6,396 nucleotides of DNA from an uncultured Oscillibacter sp. (GTDB taxonomy: Bacteria > Bacillota > Clostridia > Oscillospirales > Oscillospiraceae), in assembly GCA_946494635.1 (NCBI GenBank), contig CAMMCS010000113.1, forward strand, positions 1-6,396. The letters are read 5' to 3'. Below the pieces are notes generated by a model. The model ran no database searches, was not told where the DNA came from, and saw nothing but the letters and a program-made list of their open reading frames with translations. Position 1 is the first letter of the stretch. Each line of letters begins with the position of its first letter. A program made the translations under genes and the position numbers. Positions 1 to 4,492 of the stretch are shown piece by piece.

Positions 1-82
1 CGTGAGATTCTAACAAGGATTTTAAGATCCCGCTGGATTTTGTGAGAAAATCACGTATTCCGTTAGAACATTGGCAAAAAAC
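1..82. other. Left edge: AT-rich non-coding stretch, possibly the 3' end of a gene
   Basis: In frame 1 on the plus strand, 14 codons are open from the window edge to a TGA at 43-45. That stop lies 38 nt before a strong terminator, so this could be the last codons of a gene lying mostly outside the window. Fourteen codons are too few to identify or prove it. Two short inverted matches cross each other: CGTGA (1-5) with TCACG (51-55), and TTCTAAC (8-14) with GTTAGAA (62-68). I recognise no RNA family here. Confidence 0.25.
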
Positions 83-130
83 AAAAAGAGGCTGTCACGC
101 AGGAAATACCCTGCATGACAGCCTCTTTTT
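83..130 (+). terminator. Strong intrinsic terminator, probably bidirectional
   Basis: The arm AAAAAGAGGCTGTCA (83-97) pairs perfectly with TGACAGCCTCTTTTT (116-130). After one C/A mismatch the stem continues with GCAGG (99-103) against CCTGC (110-114), leaving a six-base loop. The plus-strand arm ends in TTTTT and the opposite arm begins with AAAAA, so termination is possible in both directions. It separates whatever lies left of the window from the small gene at 183. Confidence 0.85.
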
Positions 131-147
131 GTGTTAGTATCTACCTG

Positions 148-161
148 GTGAGCGCGCTCAC
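148..161 (+). promoter_or_regulatory. 14-bp perfect palindrome before the RBS of the 68-codon gene
   Basis: GTGAGCGCGCTCAC is its own reverse complement. It sits 10 nt upstream of the GGAGG Shine-Dalgarno of the next gene and is followed by ACATTTTTTT. As DNA it could be a dimeric repressor operator; its half-sites resemble lac-type GTGAGC sites. As RNA it could form a 5-bp stem with a CGCG loop and a T run, i.e. a weak attenuator. An imperfect promoter, ATGACA (115-120), 17 nt, TATCTA (138-143), would place the palindrome near the transcript start. The palindrome is seen directly; its role is inferred. Confidence 0.45.
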
Positions 162-182
162 ACATTTTTTTGGAGGAATTTT

Positions 183-389
183 ATGGACAAAGTTCATGAG
201 GGAGTTTCCGAGCTGAAGTTCAGCCCGCAGGACATCCCTGACCACGCCGTAAAGATTGCGGCTCTGGCCGCCGTTGAATTGACGGAAAGTATTCTCCGGC
301 GGCCAGGGGGCCGCGAGATGCTTGACCGGGAGACAGAGAGGCGGCGACTGAGGCAACGGGAGAGGGGCGAAAAGGATGCACCAAAATGA
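183..389 (+). CDS. Small charged hypothetical protein, 68 aa
   Basis: Not recognised. The ATG at 183 is preceded by TTGGAGGAA, with GGAGG at 172-176 and a 6-nt gap, which is the main evidence that it is translated. Residues 1-20 are mixed and acidic. Residues 21-39 (HAVKIAALAAVELTESILR) look like an amphipathic helix. Residues 40-68 are very polar and rich in Arg and Glu, probably a helix or disordered tail. There is no signal peptide, membrane segment, cysteine or clear helix-turn-helix. The gene stands alone behind a terminator and a palindrome, and its last codons run into the ATG(A/C)ACC repeats. Its position just beyond the rpsI 3' end, a known insertion site for integrative elements in some Firmicutes, makes an accessory origin possible. 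It could be a small element-encoded regulator, but nothing in the sequence proves that. Confidence 0.6.
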   Translation: MDKVHEGVSELKFSPQDIPDHAVKIAALAAVELTESILRRPGGREMLDRETERRRLRQRERGEKDAPK

Positions 390-447
390 ACCTCACCATG
401 CACCTCAAAAAGCGGTTTTAAGGCCCATGCACCTCAAATGAACCTCA
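376..447. repeat. Cluster of ATG(A/C)ACCTCA direct repeats
   Basis: Four copies of a 10-mer lie in one orientation: ATGAACCTCA at 386-395, ATGCACCTCA at 398-407 and 427-436, and ATGAACCTCA at 438-447. A degenerate fifth copy, ATGCACCAAA, is at 376-385. The spacings are 10, 12, 29 and 11 nt. CCATGCACCTCAAA is repeated exactly at 396-409 and 425-438. The cluster begins inside the end of the 68-codon gene and lies about 90-160 bp from the rpsI stop codon. Short spaced direct repeats of this kind are typical protein-binding arrays, such as arm-type sites of tyrosine integrases or regulator sites. No function is proven here. Confidence 0.7.
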
Positions 448-471
448 ATATTTTATGTTTTTCTTTGCCGT

Positions 472-480
472 ATTATATCA
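472..480 (-). promoter_or_regulatory. Candidate extended -10 promoter on the minus strand
   Basis: Read on the minus strand the sequence is TGATATAAT, a perfect extended -10 element (TGnTATAAT). No good -35 lies about 17 nt upstream, where the terminator T-run is, which is common for extended -10 promoters. Transcription would start near 465 and run left through the repeat cluster, antisense to the 68-codon gene. No convincing protein is encoded that way, so this may be chance in AT-rich DNA. Confidence 0.35.
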
Positions 481-495
481 GACTTTATCAAAGGA

Positions 496-530
496 AAAAT
501 CCCTGAAACCGTTGCGGTTCCAGGGATTTT
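496..530 (-). terminator. Terminator of the rplM-rpsI operon
   Basis: AAAATCCCTG (496-505) pairs with CAGGGATTTT (521-530). After an A/C mismatch, AACC (507-510) pairs with GGTT (516-519) around a five-base loop. Read on the minus strand the hairpin ends in ATTTTTCC, giving the U tract, 9 nt past the rpsI stop codon. The other strand also ends in a T run, so leftward and rightward transcripts could both stop here. Confidence 0.9.
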
Positions 531-538
531 TTGAAATA

Positions 539-943
539 TCAGCGTTTGGAGAACTGGGGGGCGCGTCTTGCCGCTTTCAGGCCGTACTTCTTGCGCTCCT
601 TCATACGAGGGTCGCGGGTCAGGAAACCTGCCTTCTTCAGGACGGGACGGTTGTCCTCGCTGGAGAGCAGCAGGGCCCGGGCAATGCCGTGGCGCAGGGC
701 GCCGGCCTGACCGGACACGCCGCCGCCGGTGACGGTGGCCACGATGTCCACCTTGCCGGTGTTGCCGGTGGCCTCCAGGGGCTGGCGGACCACCATCTTC
801 AGGGTGTCCAGGCCGAAGTACTCGTCAATATCCCGGCCGTTGATGGTGATGGAGCCGGTGCCGTTGGGGAACAGATGGACGCGGGCCACGGAGGACTTCC
901 GGCGGCCGGTGCCATACAGGTAGGGCTTCTTGGACTGATACAT
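539..943 (-). CDS. rpsI: 30S ribosomal protein S9
   Basis: S9 is a component of the small ribosomal subunit head; its C-terminal tail reaches the P-site tRNA. The 134-residue length is normal. Diagnostic segments are GTGRRKSSVARV (11-22), the glycine-rich GGGVSGQAGALRHGIARAL (73-91), GFLTRDPRMKERKKYG (106-121) and the basic C-terminus ending FSKR, with the conserved terminal Lys-Arg. The ATG at 943 has an AAGGAGG site at 953-959 with a 9-nt gap. The TAA stop of rplM (958-960) overlaps this ribosome binding site, so the two genes are tightly linked and probably translationally coupled. A terminator follows directly. Nothing in the protein is unusual. Confidence 0.98.
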   Translation of the reverse strand: MYQSKKPYLYGTGRRKSSVARVHLFPNGTGSITINGRDIDEYFGLDTLKMVVRQPLEATGNTGKVDIVATVTGGGVSGQAGALRHGIARALLLSSEDNRPVLKKAGFLTRDPRMKERKKYGLKAARRAPQFSKR

Positions 944-957
944 GCTTCAAATCCTCC

Positions 958-1389
958 TTATTCCACGTCCAGAGCGACGGGCTTCTGGGCCTGCTGCTCG
1001 TAGTTGGCGTCCGCATAGACGTGCAGCCGCTTCAGGGAGTCCTTGCCGATGGTGTTCTTGGGCAGCATGCCCCGGACAGCCACCTTCATAGCCAGCTCCG
1101 GCTGCTCCTGCATCAGGATGCGGTAGGGGGTTTCCTTCAGGCCGCCGATCCAGCCGGAGTGGGTGCGGTACATCTTCTGCTCGCCCTTCTTGCCGGTGAG
1201 CACCGCCTTGCCGGCGTTGATGATGATGACGTTGTCACCGCAGTCCGCGTGGGGGGTAAAGGTGACTTTGCCTTTGCCGCGCAGCAGGTCAGCAGCCCGG
1301 ACAGCGGTCTTGCCCAGGGGCTTGCCCGCGGCGTCCAGAATGTACCACTTGCGCTCAATGTTGGCCTTGTTTGCCATAAAAGTGGACAT
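958..1389 (-). CDS. rplM: 50S ribosomal protein L13
   Basis: L13 is an early-assembly protein of the large ribosomal subunit. The 143-residue length fits the family. Diagnostic segments are ERKWYILDAAGKPLGK (12-27), HADCGDNVIIINAGKA (47-62), MYRTHSGWIGGLKE (73-86) and VRGMLPKNTIGK (105-116). The frame is open for 16 more codons upstream, but the ATG at 1389 has GGAGG at 1397-1401 with a 7-nt gap and matches family N-termini, so it is the start. It is the first gene of the rplM-rpsI operon, with a strong promoter 79 nt upstream and a hairpin leader between. Confidence 0.98.
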   Translation of the reverse strand: MSTFMANKANIERKWYILDAAGKPLGKTAVRAADLLRGKGKVTFTPHADCGDNVIIINAGKAVLTGKKGEQKMYRTHSGWIGGLKETPYRILMQEQPELAMKVAVRGMLPKNTIGKDSLKRLHVYADANYEQQAQKPVALDVE

Positions 1390-1439
1390 GGTGTTTCCTC
1401 CGTATATTGAAATTCTTTGCTTTGCTTTACAAATCAAGA

Positions 1440-1460
1440 GCTCCGGGTTACAATCGGAGC
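1440..1460 (-). promoter_or_regulatory. rplM 5' leader hairpin, possible L13 autoregulatory leader
   Basis: GCTCCG (1460-1455 on the minus strand) pairs perfectly with CGGAGC (1445-1440) around a nine-base loop, ATTGTAACC. The hairpin begins at or next to the predicted transcript start and lies about 50 nt before the L13 start codon. Firmicutes rplM transcripts are known to carry a structured L13 leader for autoregulation. Position and structure fit that class, but I could not compare it with the family model, and a simple 5'-stabilising hairpin is also possible. Confidence 0.5.
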
Positions 1461-1467
1461 AAGGTTA

Positions 1468-1496
1468 TTTATACCACGCCGGACGGGGAATGTCAA
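1468..1496 (-). promoter_or_regulatory. Sigma-A-type promoter of rplM-rpsI
   Basis: On the minus strand TTGACA (1496-1491) is followed by exactly 17 nt and then TATAAA (1473-1468). The -35 is perfect, the -10 has one mismatch and the spacing is ideal, as expected for a highly expressed ribosomal protein operon. The predicted start is near 1461. The rest of the divergent spacer (1497-1586) has no equally good promoter for the rightward gene at 1599. Confidence 0.88.
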
Positions 1497-1598
1497 CGGA
1501 AATTTCATTTAACCCGAGTATATCTTTGATTTTCTTTTGATTTCTCTCGTTATCTCCTGATTGCTCACGTCTTATTTTGCTTTTTGAAGGGAGCGCCC

Positions 1599-2153
1599 AT
1601 GAGCCGTACCGCCAAGGCCCGCTGGATTTTTGGCGCTGTCAGCCTTGTGCTGCTTCTCTGCGCAGCCACATACGATCCCACCATCTGCGGCAACAGCTCC
1701 GGGGAGATCGCCCGGTTCCTCCGCCGGGAGATGACGGGCCGGGGGACCGGCCCCATCCAGCTGCTGGCGGTGGAGGACGACGGGCAGGACCGCTTTGCCG
1801 TGTTCCGGGGCGAAAAAAGACCGGACGAGCGGTACGCCGTCCGGTTCCGGCAGAATGAGGATGGGGATTATGAGGCATACGGGCATCCCCGCCGTATGTA
1901 CGGCCCGAACCCGGTGCAGGGCGTCTACACCCAGTAGCTGCGGGGCAATTCCGGCGATCGGGAGGTCTGCTGCGCCGTCTGGAATGAGTCGGAACAGCTG
2001 AGGGAAGTCCGCTTTCGTCTGGATGGCGGCCCGGAGGAATCCGTCGCCATCCCCGCGCCGCCGTCCCTGACCATCTGGCGGTTTACCGGCGGGAGCGCGG
2101 GCTGGCATCTGGAGAGCTCCTATTTTGATGGAGACGGAAATGATCTGGAGTGA
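1599..2153 (+). pseudogene. Exported or membrane-anchored hypothetical protein, interrupted by an in-frame TAG
   Basis: The ATG at 1599 has AAGGGAG at 1587-1593 with a 5-nt gap; a TTG at 1584 is in frame but lies upstream of that site. Codons 1-112 read as a protein with a basic N-terminus and one hydrophobic segment (about 9-25, RWIFGAVSLVLLLCAATY), a signal anchor or signal peptide. Codon 113 (1935-1937) is TAG. The same frame then continues for 71 sense codons to TGA at 2151-2153, with protein-like content such as CCAVWNESEQLREVRFRLDG and SLTIWRFTGG. The full frame would encode about 184 residues. A single C-to-T change (CAG to TAG) explains the stop. The family is not recognised. The product is either a 112-residue truncated protein, a dead gene, or a read-through product. 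A sequencing error is also possible. The gene converges on bofA with an 11-nt gap. Confidence 0.7.
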
Positions 2154-2164
2154 TCCTATGTACG

Positions 2165-2428
2165 CTACAGCACCCACTGGACCAGCAGCAGCAAAAAAAA
2201 GCCCGGCAGGCCCAGGACGCCGATGACCAGGGCGTTCCACAGGTTCAGCCCCAGGGCGATGCCGGTGATGCCCGCCGTCAGCCGCACCGCCCACAGGGCC
2301 AGAAAGCCCAGCGCGGTGTTCAGCAGCAGCTTGAGGGCCAGCCGGAAGGGGGCGCTGAACACCCGCAGCAGGGCAATGAGAAAGAAGCCCGCCAGAATGG
2401 CGGCCAGAAATTTTTGGGTCACGTCCAT
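2165..2428 (-). CDS. bofA: BofA family pro-sigma-K processing inhibitor
   Basis: BofA is a membrane protein of the mother cell. In Bacillus it acts with SpoIVFA to hold the protease SpoIVFB inactive until a forespore signal allows pro-sigma-K cleavage. Its 87 residues match the Bacillus length. Three hydrophobic segments lie at about 7-22, 28-50 and 65-87. The C-terminal signature LNLWNALVIGVLGLPG (61-76), with the conserved N, G and PG, aligns with the Bacillus INL...GILGIPG motif. The frame is open for 26 more codons upstream, but the ATG at 2428 has an AAGGGGGA site with suitable spacing. The start overlaps the end of the DUF2508 gene by 10 nt, implying coupled translation. Many Clostridia keep bofA-like genes, so the exact role here is inferred from family. 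No terminator is visible before the convergent gene ending at 2153. Confidence 0.88.
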   Translation of the reverse strand: MDVTQKFLAAILAGFFLIALLRVFSAPFRLALKLLLNTALGFLALWAVRLTAGITGIALGLNLWNALVIGVLGLPGFFLLLLVQWVL

Positions 2429-2682
2429 GCGGCGTCCCCCTTCATCCCGGCGGCGGCTGCCGCATCCGGGCTGCGCTCCTTGATGGACCGGATCAGGAAG
2501 TTGCACCGGGCCTTCACGGCACTGATCTGGTAGATGCAGGATTCCACCAGCTCCGGGTCCAGGGCCTGGTTGAACTGCCGGTAGGCCTGGGCCAGGTCTC
2601 CCTGGGCCTCCAGCAGCTCGGCCTTCAGCCGCAGGAGCTCCGGGTCTGGACGGGTGTTTTTTTTCCGAAAAGTGGTTTTCAT
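2419..2682 (-). CDS. DUF2508 (YaaL-type) small protein
   Basis: This 87-residue soluble protein has a basic N-terminus (MKTTFRKKN) and then mostly charged helix. LLRLKAELLEAQGDLAQAY (16-34) and the segment from 35 to 70, with FNQALDPELVESCIYQIS and RCNFLIRSIKE, carry the family pattern: aromatic, DPEL, IYQ, then a Leu/Ile-rich helix. In Bacillus the family member yaaL lies directly upstream of bofA, and the same order here supports the call. The biochemical function is unknown. The ATG at 2682 has GGAGG at 2692-2696 with a 9-nt gap; the longer open frame upstream runs antisense through tadA and is not real. The start is 79 bp from the divergent tadA start, with no clear consensus promoter between them. 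Confidence 0.85.
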   Translation of the reverse strand: MKTTFRKKNTRPDPELLRLKAELLEAQGDLAQAYRQFNQALDPELVESCIYQISAVKARCNFLIRSIKERSPDAAAAAGMKGDAAWT

Positions 2683-2761
2683 GGCAGCGTCCCTCCTATC
2701 CATATTCTTACGGGGAGTTTGGACAATTATGCCAGGTTTCATACAGAAAGGCAGGAAGAAC

Positions 2762-3220
2762 GTGGCAACACAGCAGGAGAAGTTCATGGCCCAGGCCCTG
2801 GAGCTGGCGCGGGAGGCCGCGGCGGCGGGAGAGGTGCCCGTGGGCTGCGTCATTGTCCGGGACGGCCGGGTGGTGGGACGGGGCCGCAACCGGCGGGAGG
2901 AGCGGCAGGCCACCGCCTCCCACGCGGAGATGGAGGCCATCGCCCAGGCCAACGCCGCCCTTGGCACCTGGCGGCTGGAGGACTGCGAGTTATATGTGAC
3001 CCTGGAGCCCTGCCCCATGTGCGCCGGGGCCATCCTGAACGCCCGGATCCGCCGGGTGTGGTACGGCGCCCGGGATGAGGCCTTCGGCGCCTGCGGCGGG
3101 GTTACCAACCTGTTTATGGAGGACTTTCCCAACCGGCCCGCCCTGGTGGGAGGGATCCTGGAGGAGCCCTGCCGGCAGGTGCTGGGGGCGTTCTTCGCCG
3201 GCCTCCGGGGCGGCAGATAA
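2762..3220 (+). CDS. tadA: tRNA-specific adenosine deaminase (A34 to inosine)
   Basis: TadA deaminates adenosine 34 of tRNA-Arg(ACG) to inosine, allowing one tRNA to read three arginine codons; it acts as a cytosolic homodimer. Counted from the GTG at 2762 the protein has 152 residues. The catalytic motif HAEME (54-58) gives the zinc-binding His54 and the proton-shuttle Glu56. PCPMC (83-87) gives zinc ligands Cys84 and Cys87. LGTWRLEDCELYVTLEPC, typical of TadA rather than cytidine or guanine deaminases, precedes it. The GTG start matches family N-termini and has AGGA at 2753-2756 with a 5-nt gap. An in-frame ATG at 2729 would add 11 residues and is the main alternative. The gene is divergent from DUF2508-bofA. 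No SRP RNA follows it, unlike in Bacillus. Confidence 0.95.
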   Translation: MATQQEKFMAQALELAREAAAAGEVPVGCVIVRDGRVVGRGRNRREERQATASHAEMEAIAQANAALGTWRLEDCELYVTLEPCPMCAGAILNARIRRVWYGARDEAFGACGGVTNLFMEDFPNRPALVGGILEEPCRQVLGAFFAGLRGGR

Positions 3221-3339
3221 AAAATTTCGGCCCACAGATTTGATTTAAGACTTTTGTAACAATTGGTGCTGGTTTGCTTAACAACTCTCTAGTATCTTAA
3301 TACTTGCAAGAGACAAAACTTCTTTTCATCCAATCTTCC
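3221..3339. other. AT-rich intergenic island after tadA
   Basis: About 120 bp of clearly AT-richer sequence follows the tadA stop in an otherwise GC-rich neighbourhood. No open frame with a ribosome binding site is present. I looked for the SRP RNA that often follows tadA in Firmicutes and found no matching tetraloop domain. A small interrupted inverted repeat, TCTCTAGTAT with ATACT and AGAGA (about 3286-3315), is the only structure seen. Confidence 0.5.
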
Positions 3340-3383
3340 AAAAAATAGGGAACAGGGCCAGCCGCCAGGCTGGCCCTGTTCCC
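3340..3383 (-). terminator. Strong intrinsic terminator of the leftward membrane protein gene
   Basis: GGGAACAGGGCCAGCC (3348-3363) pairs perfectly over 16 bp with GGCTGGCCCTGTTCCC (3368-3383), with a four-base loop. On the minus strand the hairpin is followed by TATTTTTT (3347-3340), a good U tract. On the plus strand no T run follows, so it mainly serves leftward transcripts, about 100 nt past the stop codon at 3486. Confidence 0.88.
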
Positions 3384-3436
3384 GTCTGACTGGGGTACGG
3401 CGGAGCGGAAGGCGCCGGAATTTGTAAACAAAGGGT

Positions 3437-3474
3437 AAATCCCCGCCGGAGATGGTCTCTCTGGCGGGGATTTT
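3437..3474. terminator. Second hairpin between convergent genes
   Basis: AAATCCCCGCCGGAGA (3437-3452) pairs with TCTCTGGCGGGGATTT (3458-3473), with one G-T pair and a five-base loop. On the plus strand TTTTGTG follows, making it the best terminator for tadA transcripts. On the minus strand it is followed by ATTTACCC, a weaker tail, just past the membrane protein stop. Together with the neighbouring hairpin it isolates the two convergent genes. Confidence 0.75.
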
Positions 3475-3485
3475 GTGATAAACTG

Positions 3486-4337
3486 TCAGACGGGGCCGGC
3501 GGGGGCCTCCAGCGCCGCGGCCCGCTGCAGCAGGAAGCCGAACAGCGCCAGCGCACCGCCGGCATAGAACAGCAGCCGGGAGGGATCCGGAAAATCCGCC
3601 AGGGTGGCCAGGCAGAAGGCGATGGCCAGCGCCGCGTACAGGGCGAAGCGGCGGCTCCGCCCCGCCCGGAAGGCAAAGGAGGACAGCCGGTAAAAGGCCA
3701 GGGCCAGGAACACCACTGCCAGCAGCTCCGGGTAGTAATCCGCCAGGGACGGATTCACGGACACCGCCCGGTAGGTCAGCACCAGCCGCACCACCAGGCA
3801 GCAGACGGGCACCAGCAGCAGCGGCCCCTGGAAGGGCCTGTGGGGTTCATCTGTCTGCCGGATGCGGCAGGCGGAAATGGCCGGGAAGAGGCACACGGCC
3901 GAGAGAAGCGACAGCGCCCCCAGCAGCAGATATTCCCGCTGGGAGAAGAGCGCGTCCCGCAGCGGGGCGGTGGTGCCGTCAGCACTGATGACCAGGGGGC
4001 CAGGGAAGATCCCGGCGGCCACATCCAGCACGCCGGAGGCCGCCAGCAGGAAGATGCCCATGACCGCCGGGGTCAGCAGGCCCGCCGAGGCGGTGGAAAA
4101 GCCCTCCGGGAAGAGGGGGGAGTCCTCCCCCTCCGCCGGCAGCCACGCCCGGACAGCCAGAAAACAGGCCGCCGCCAGGATCAAAAACCAGACGATCAGC
4201 GCCAGGGCGGGGAGGTTCCCGGGAATGGGGAGGCCGGATTCCGCCTCGAACCCGGAGCTGCGCTGCAGCAGGCGCAGCAGGAATGCCCCGGCGCCGCCGG
4301 CCAGGATCAGCAGGGGAAAGCGCATGGATTGTTTCAT
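3486..4337 (-). CDS. Hypothetical polytopic membrane protein, 283 aa
   Basis: Not recognised. Hydrophobic segments lie at about 8-22, 44-62, 86-106, 135-155, 171-190, 204-222, 231-247 and 256-272, suggesting eight membrane helices. The loops are short; the longest run from about 23-43 and 107-134. Loops before helices 5 and 7 are basic (RIRQTDEPHRP, FRAGRSRR), consistent with the cytoplasmic side. No transporter, protease or kinase motif is evident. The ATG at 4337 has AAGGAG at 4347-4352 with a 9-nt gap; a second in-frame ATG at 4325 is weaker. The frame is open far upstream, but that part is antisense to spoIID and is rejected. A good vegetative promoter lies upstream and a strong terminator downstream, so it is a single-gene unit, divergent from spoIID. 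Confidence 0.85.
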   Translation of the reverse strand: MKQSMRFPLLILAGGAGAFLLRLLQRSSGFEAESGLPIPGNLPALALIVWFLILAAACFLAVRAWLPAEGEDSPLFPEGFSTASAGLLTPAVMGIFLLAASGVLDVAAGIFPGPLVISADGTTAPLRDALFSQREYLLLGALSLLSAVCLFPAISACRIRQTDEPHRPFQGPLLLVPVCCLVVRLVLTYRAVSVNPSLADYYPELLAVVFLALAFYRLSSFAFRAGRSRRFALYAALAIAFCLATLADFPDPSRLLFYAGGALALFGFLLQRAAALEAPAGPV

Positions 4338-4374
4338 AGGAGTGATCTCCTTCTCACGCGAGACTTCGCAGGAA

Positions 4375-4403
4375 AGTATACCACGGAAAATGCCGTTTGT
4401 CCA
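4375..4403 (-). promoter_or_regulatory. Sigma-A-type promoter of the membrane protein gene
   Basis: On the minus strand TGGACA (4403-4398) is followed by 17 nt and TATACT (4380-4375). Each hexamer has one mismatch to consensus and the spacing is ideal. The predicted start is near 4368, about 30 nt before the ATG at 4337. Confidence 0.75.
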
Positions 4404-4411
4404 TGGCGGCC

Positions 4412-4440
4412 TCATTTTCCGCCCCCTCCGCGCATAAAGT
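4412..4440 (+). promoter_or_regulatory. Candidate sigma-E promoter of spoIID
   Basis: TCATTTT (4412-4418) matches six of seven positions of the sigma-E -35 (KMATATT). After 14 nt, CATAAAGT (4433-4440) matches six of eight positions of the -10 (CATACAHT). The start would be near 4447, about 45 nt before the ATG at 4493. Bacillus spoIID is a known sigma-E gene, which supports the reading. A GC hairpin (GGCCCG/CGGGCC, 4450-4464) would sit at the 5' end of the mRNA. Confidence 0.6.
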
Positions 4441-4492
4441 GGAGGGACAGGCCCGCGCCGGGCCGGCCAGAGACAAAAGAGGAGGAAATGCC

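Noticed and set aside
455..1003. 182-codon open frame on the plus strand
   Set aside because: It is antisense to rpsI across its length; rpsI is certain and the frame is a GC-rich shadow.
1497..1580. Rightward promoter TTGATT-18-TTATCT for the gene at 1599
   Set aside because: The AT-rich repeats TTGATTT make such matches likely by chance, and both elements are weak.
1572..2294. 240-codon open frame on the minus strand
   Set aside because: It runs antisense to the amber-interrupted gene and out of frame through bofA, has no ribosome binding site and a low-complexity Pro/Arg/Gly content.
2654..2761. Longer N-terminus for tadA
   Set aside because: The extra residues are not family-like, overlap the divergent DUF2508 start, and the GTG at 2762 aligns with known TadA starts. 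The ATG at 2729 remains possible.
2683..3132. N-terminal extension of the DUF2508 frame
   Set aside because: It is antisense to tadA and lies beyond a good RBS and family-like start at 2682.
3274..3302. Rightward promoter TTGCTT-17-TTAATA for a small RNA
   Set aside because: The -10 matches only two of six consensus positions, and nothing coding follows.
3221..3485. SRP RNA (scr/ffs) downstream of tadA
   Set aside because: The position fits Bacillus, but the conserved GGAA-tetraloop domain and flanking pairing are not present.
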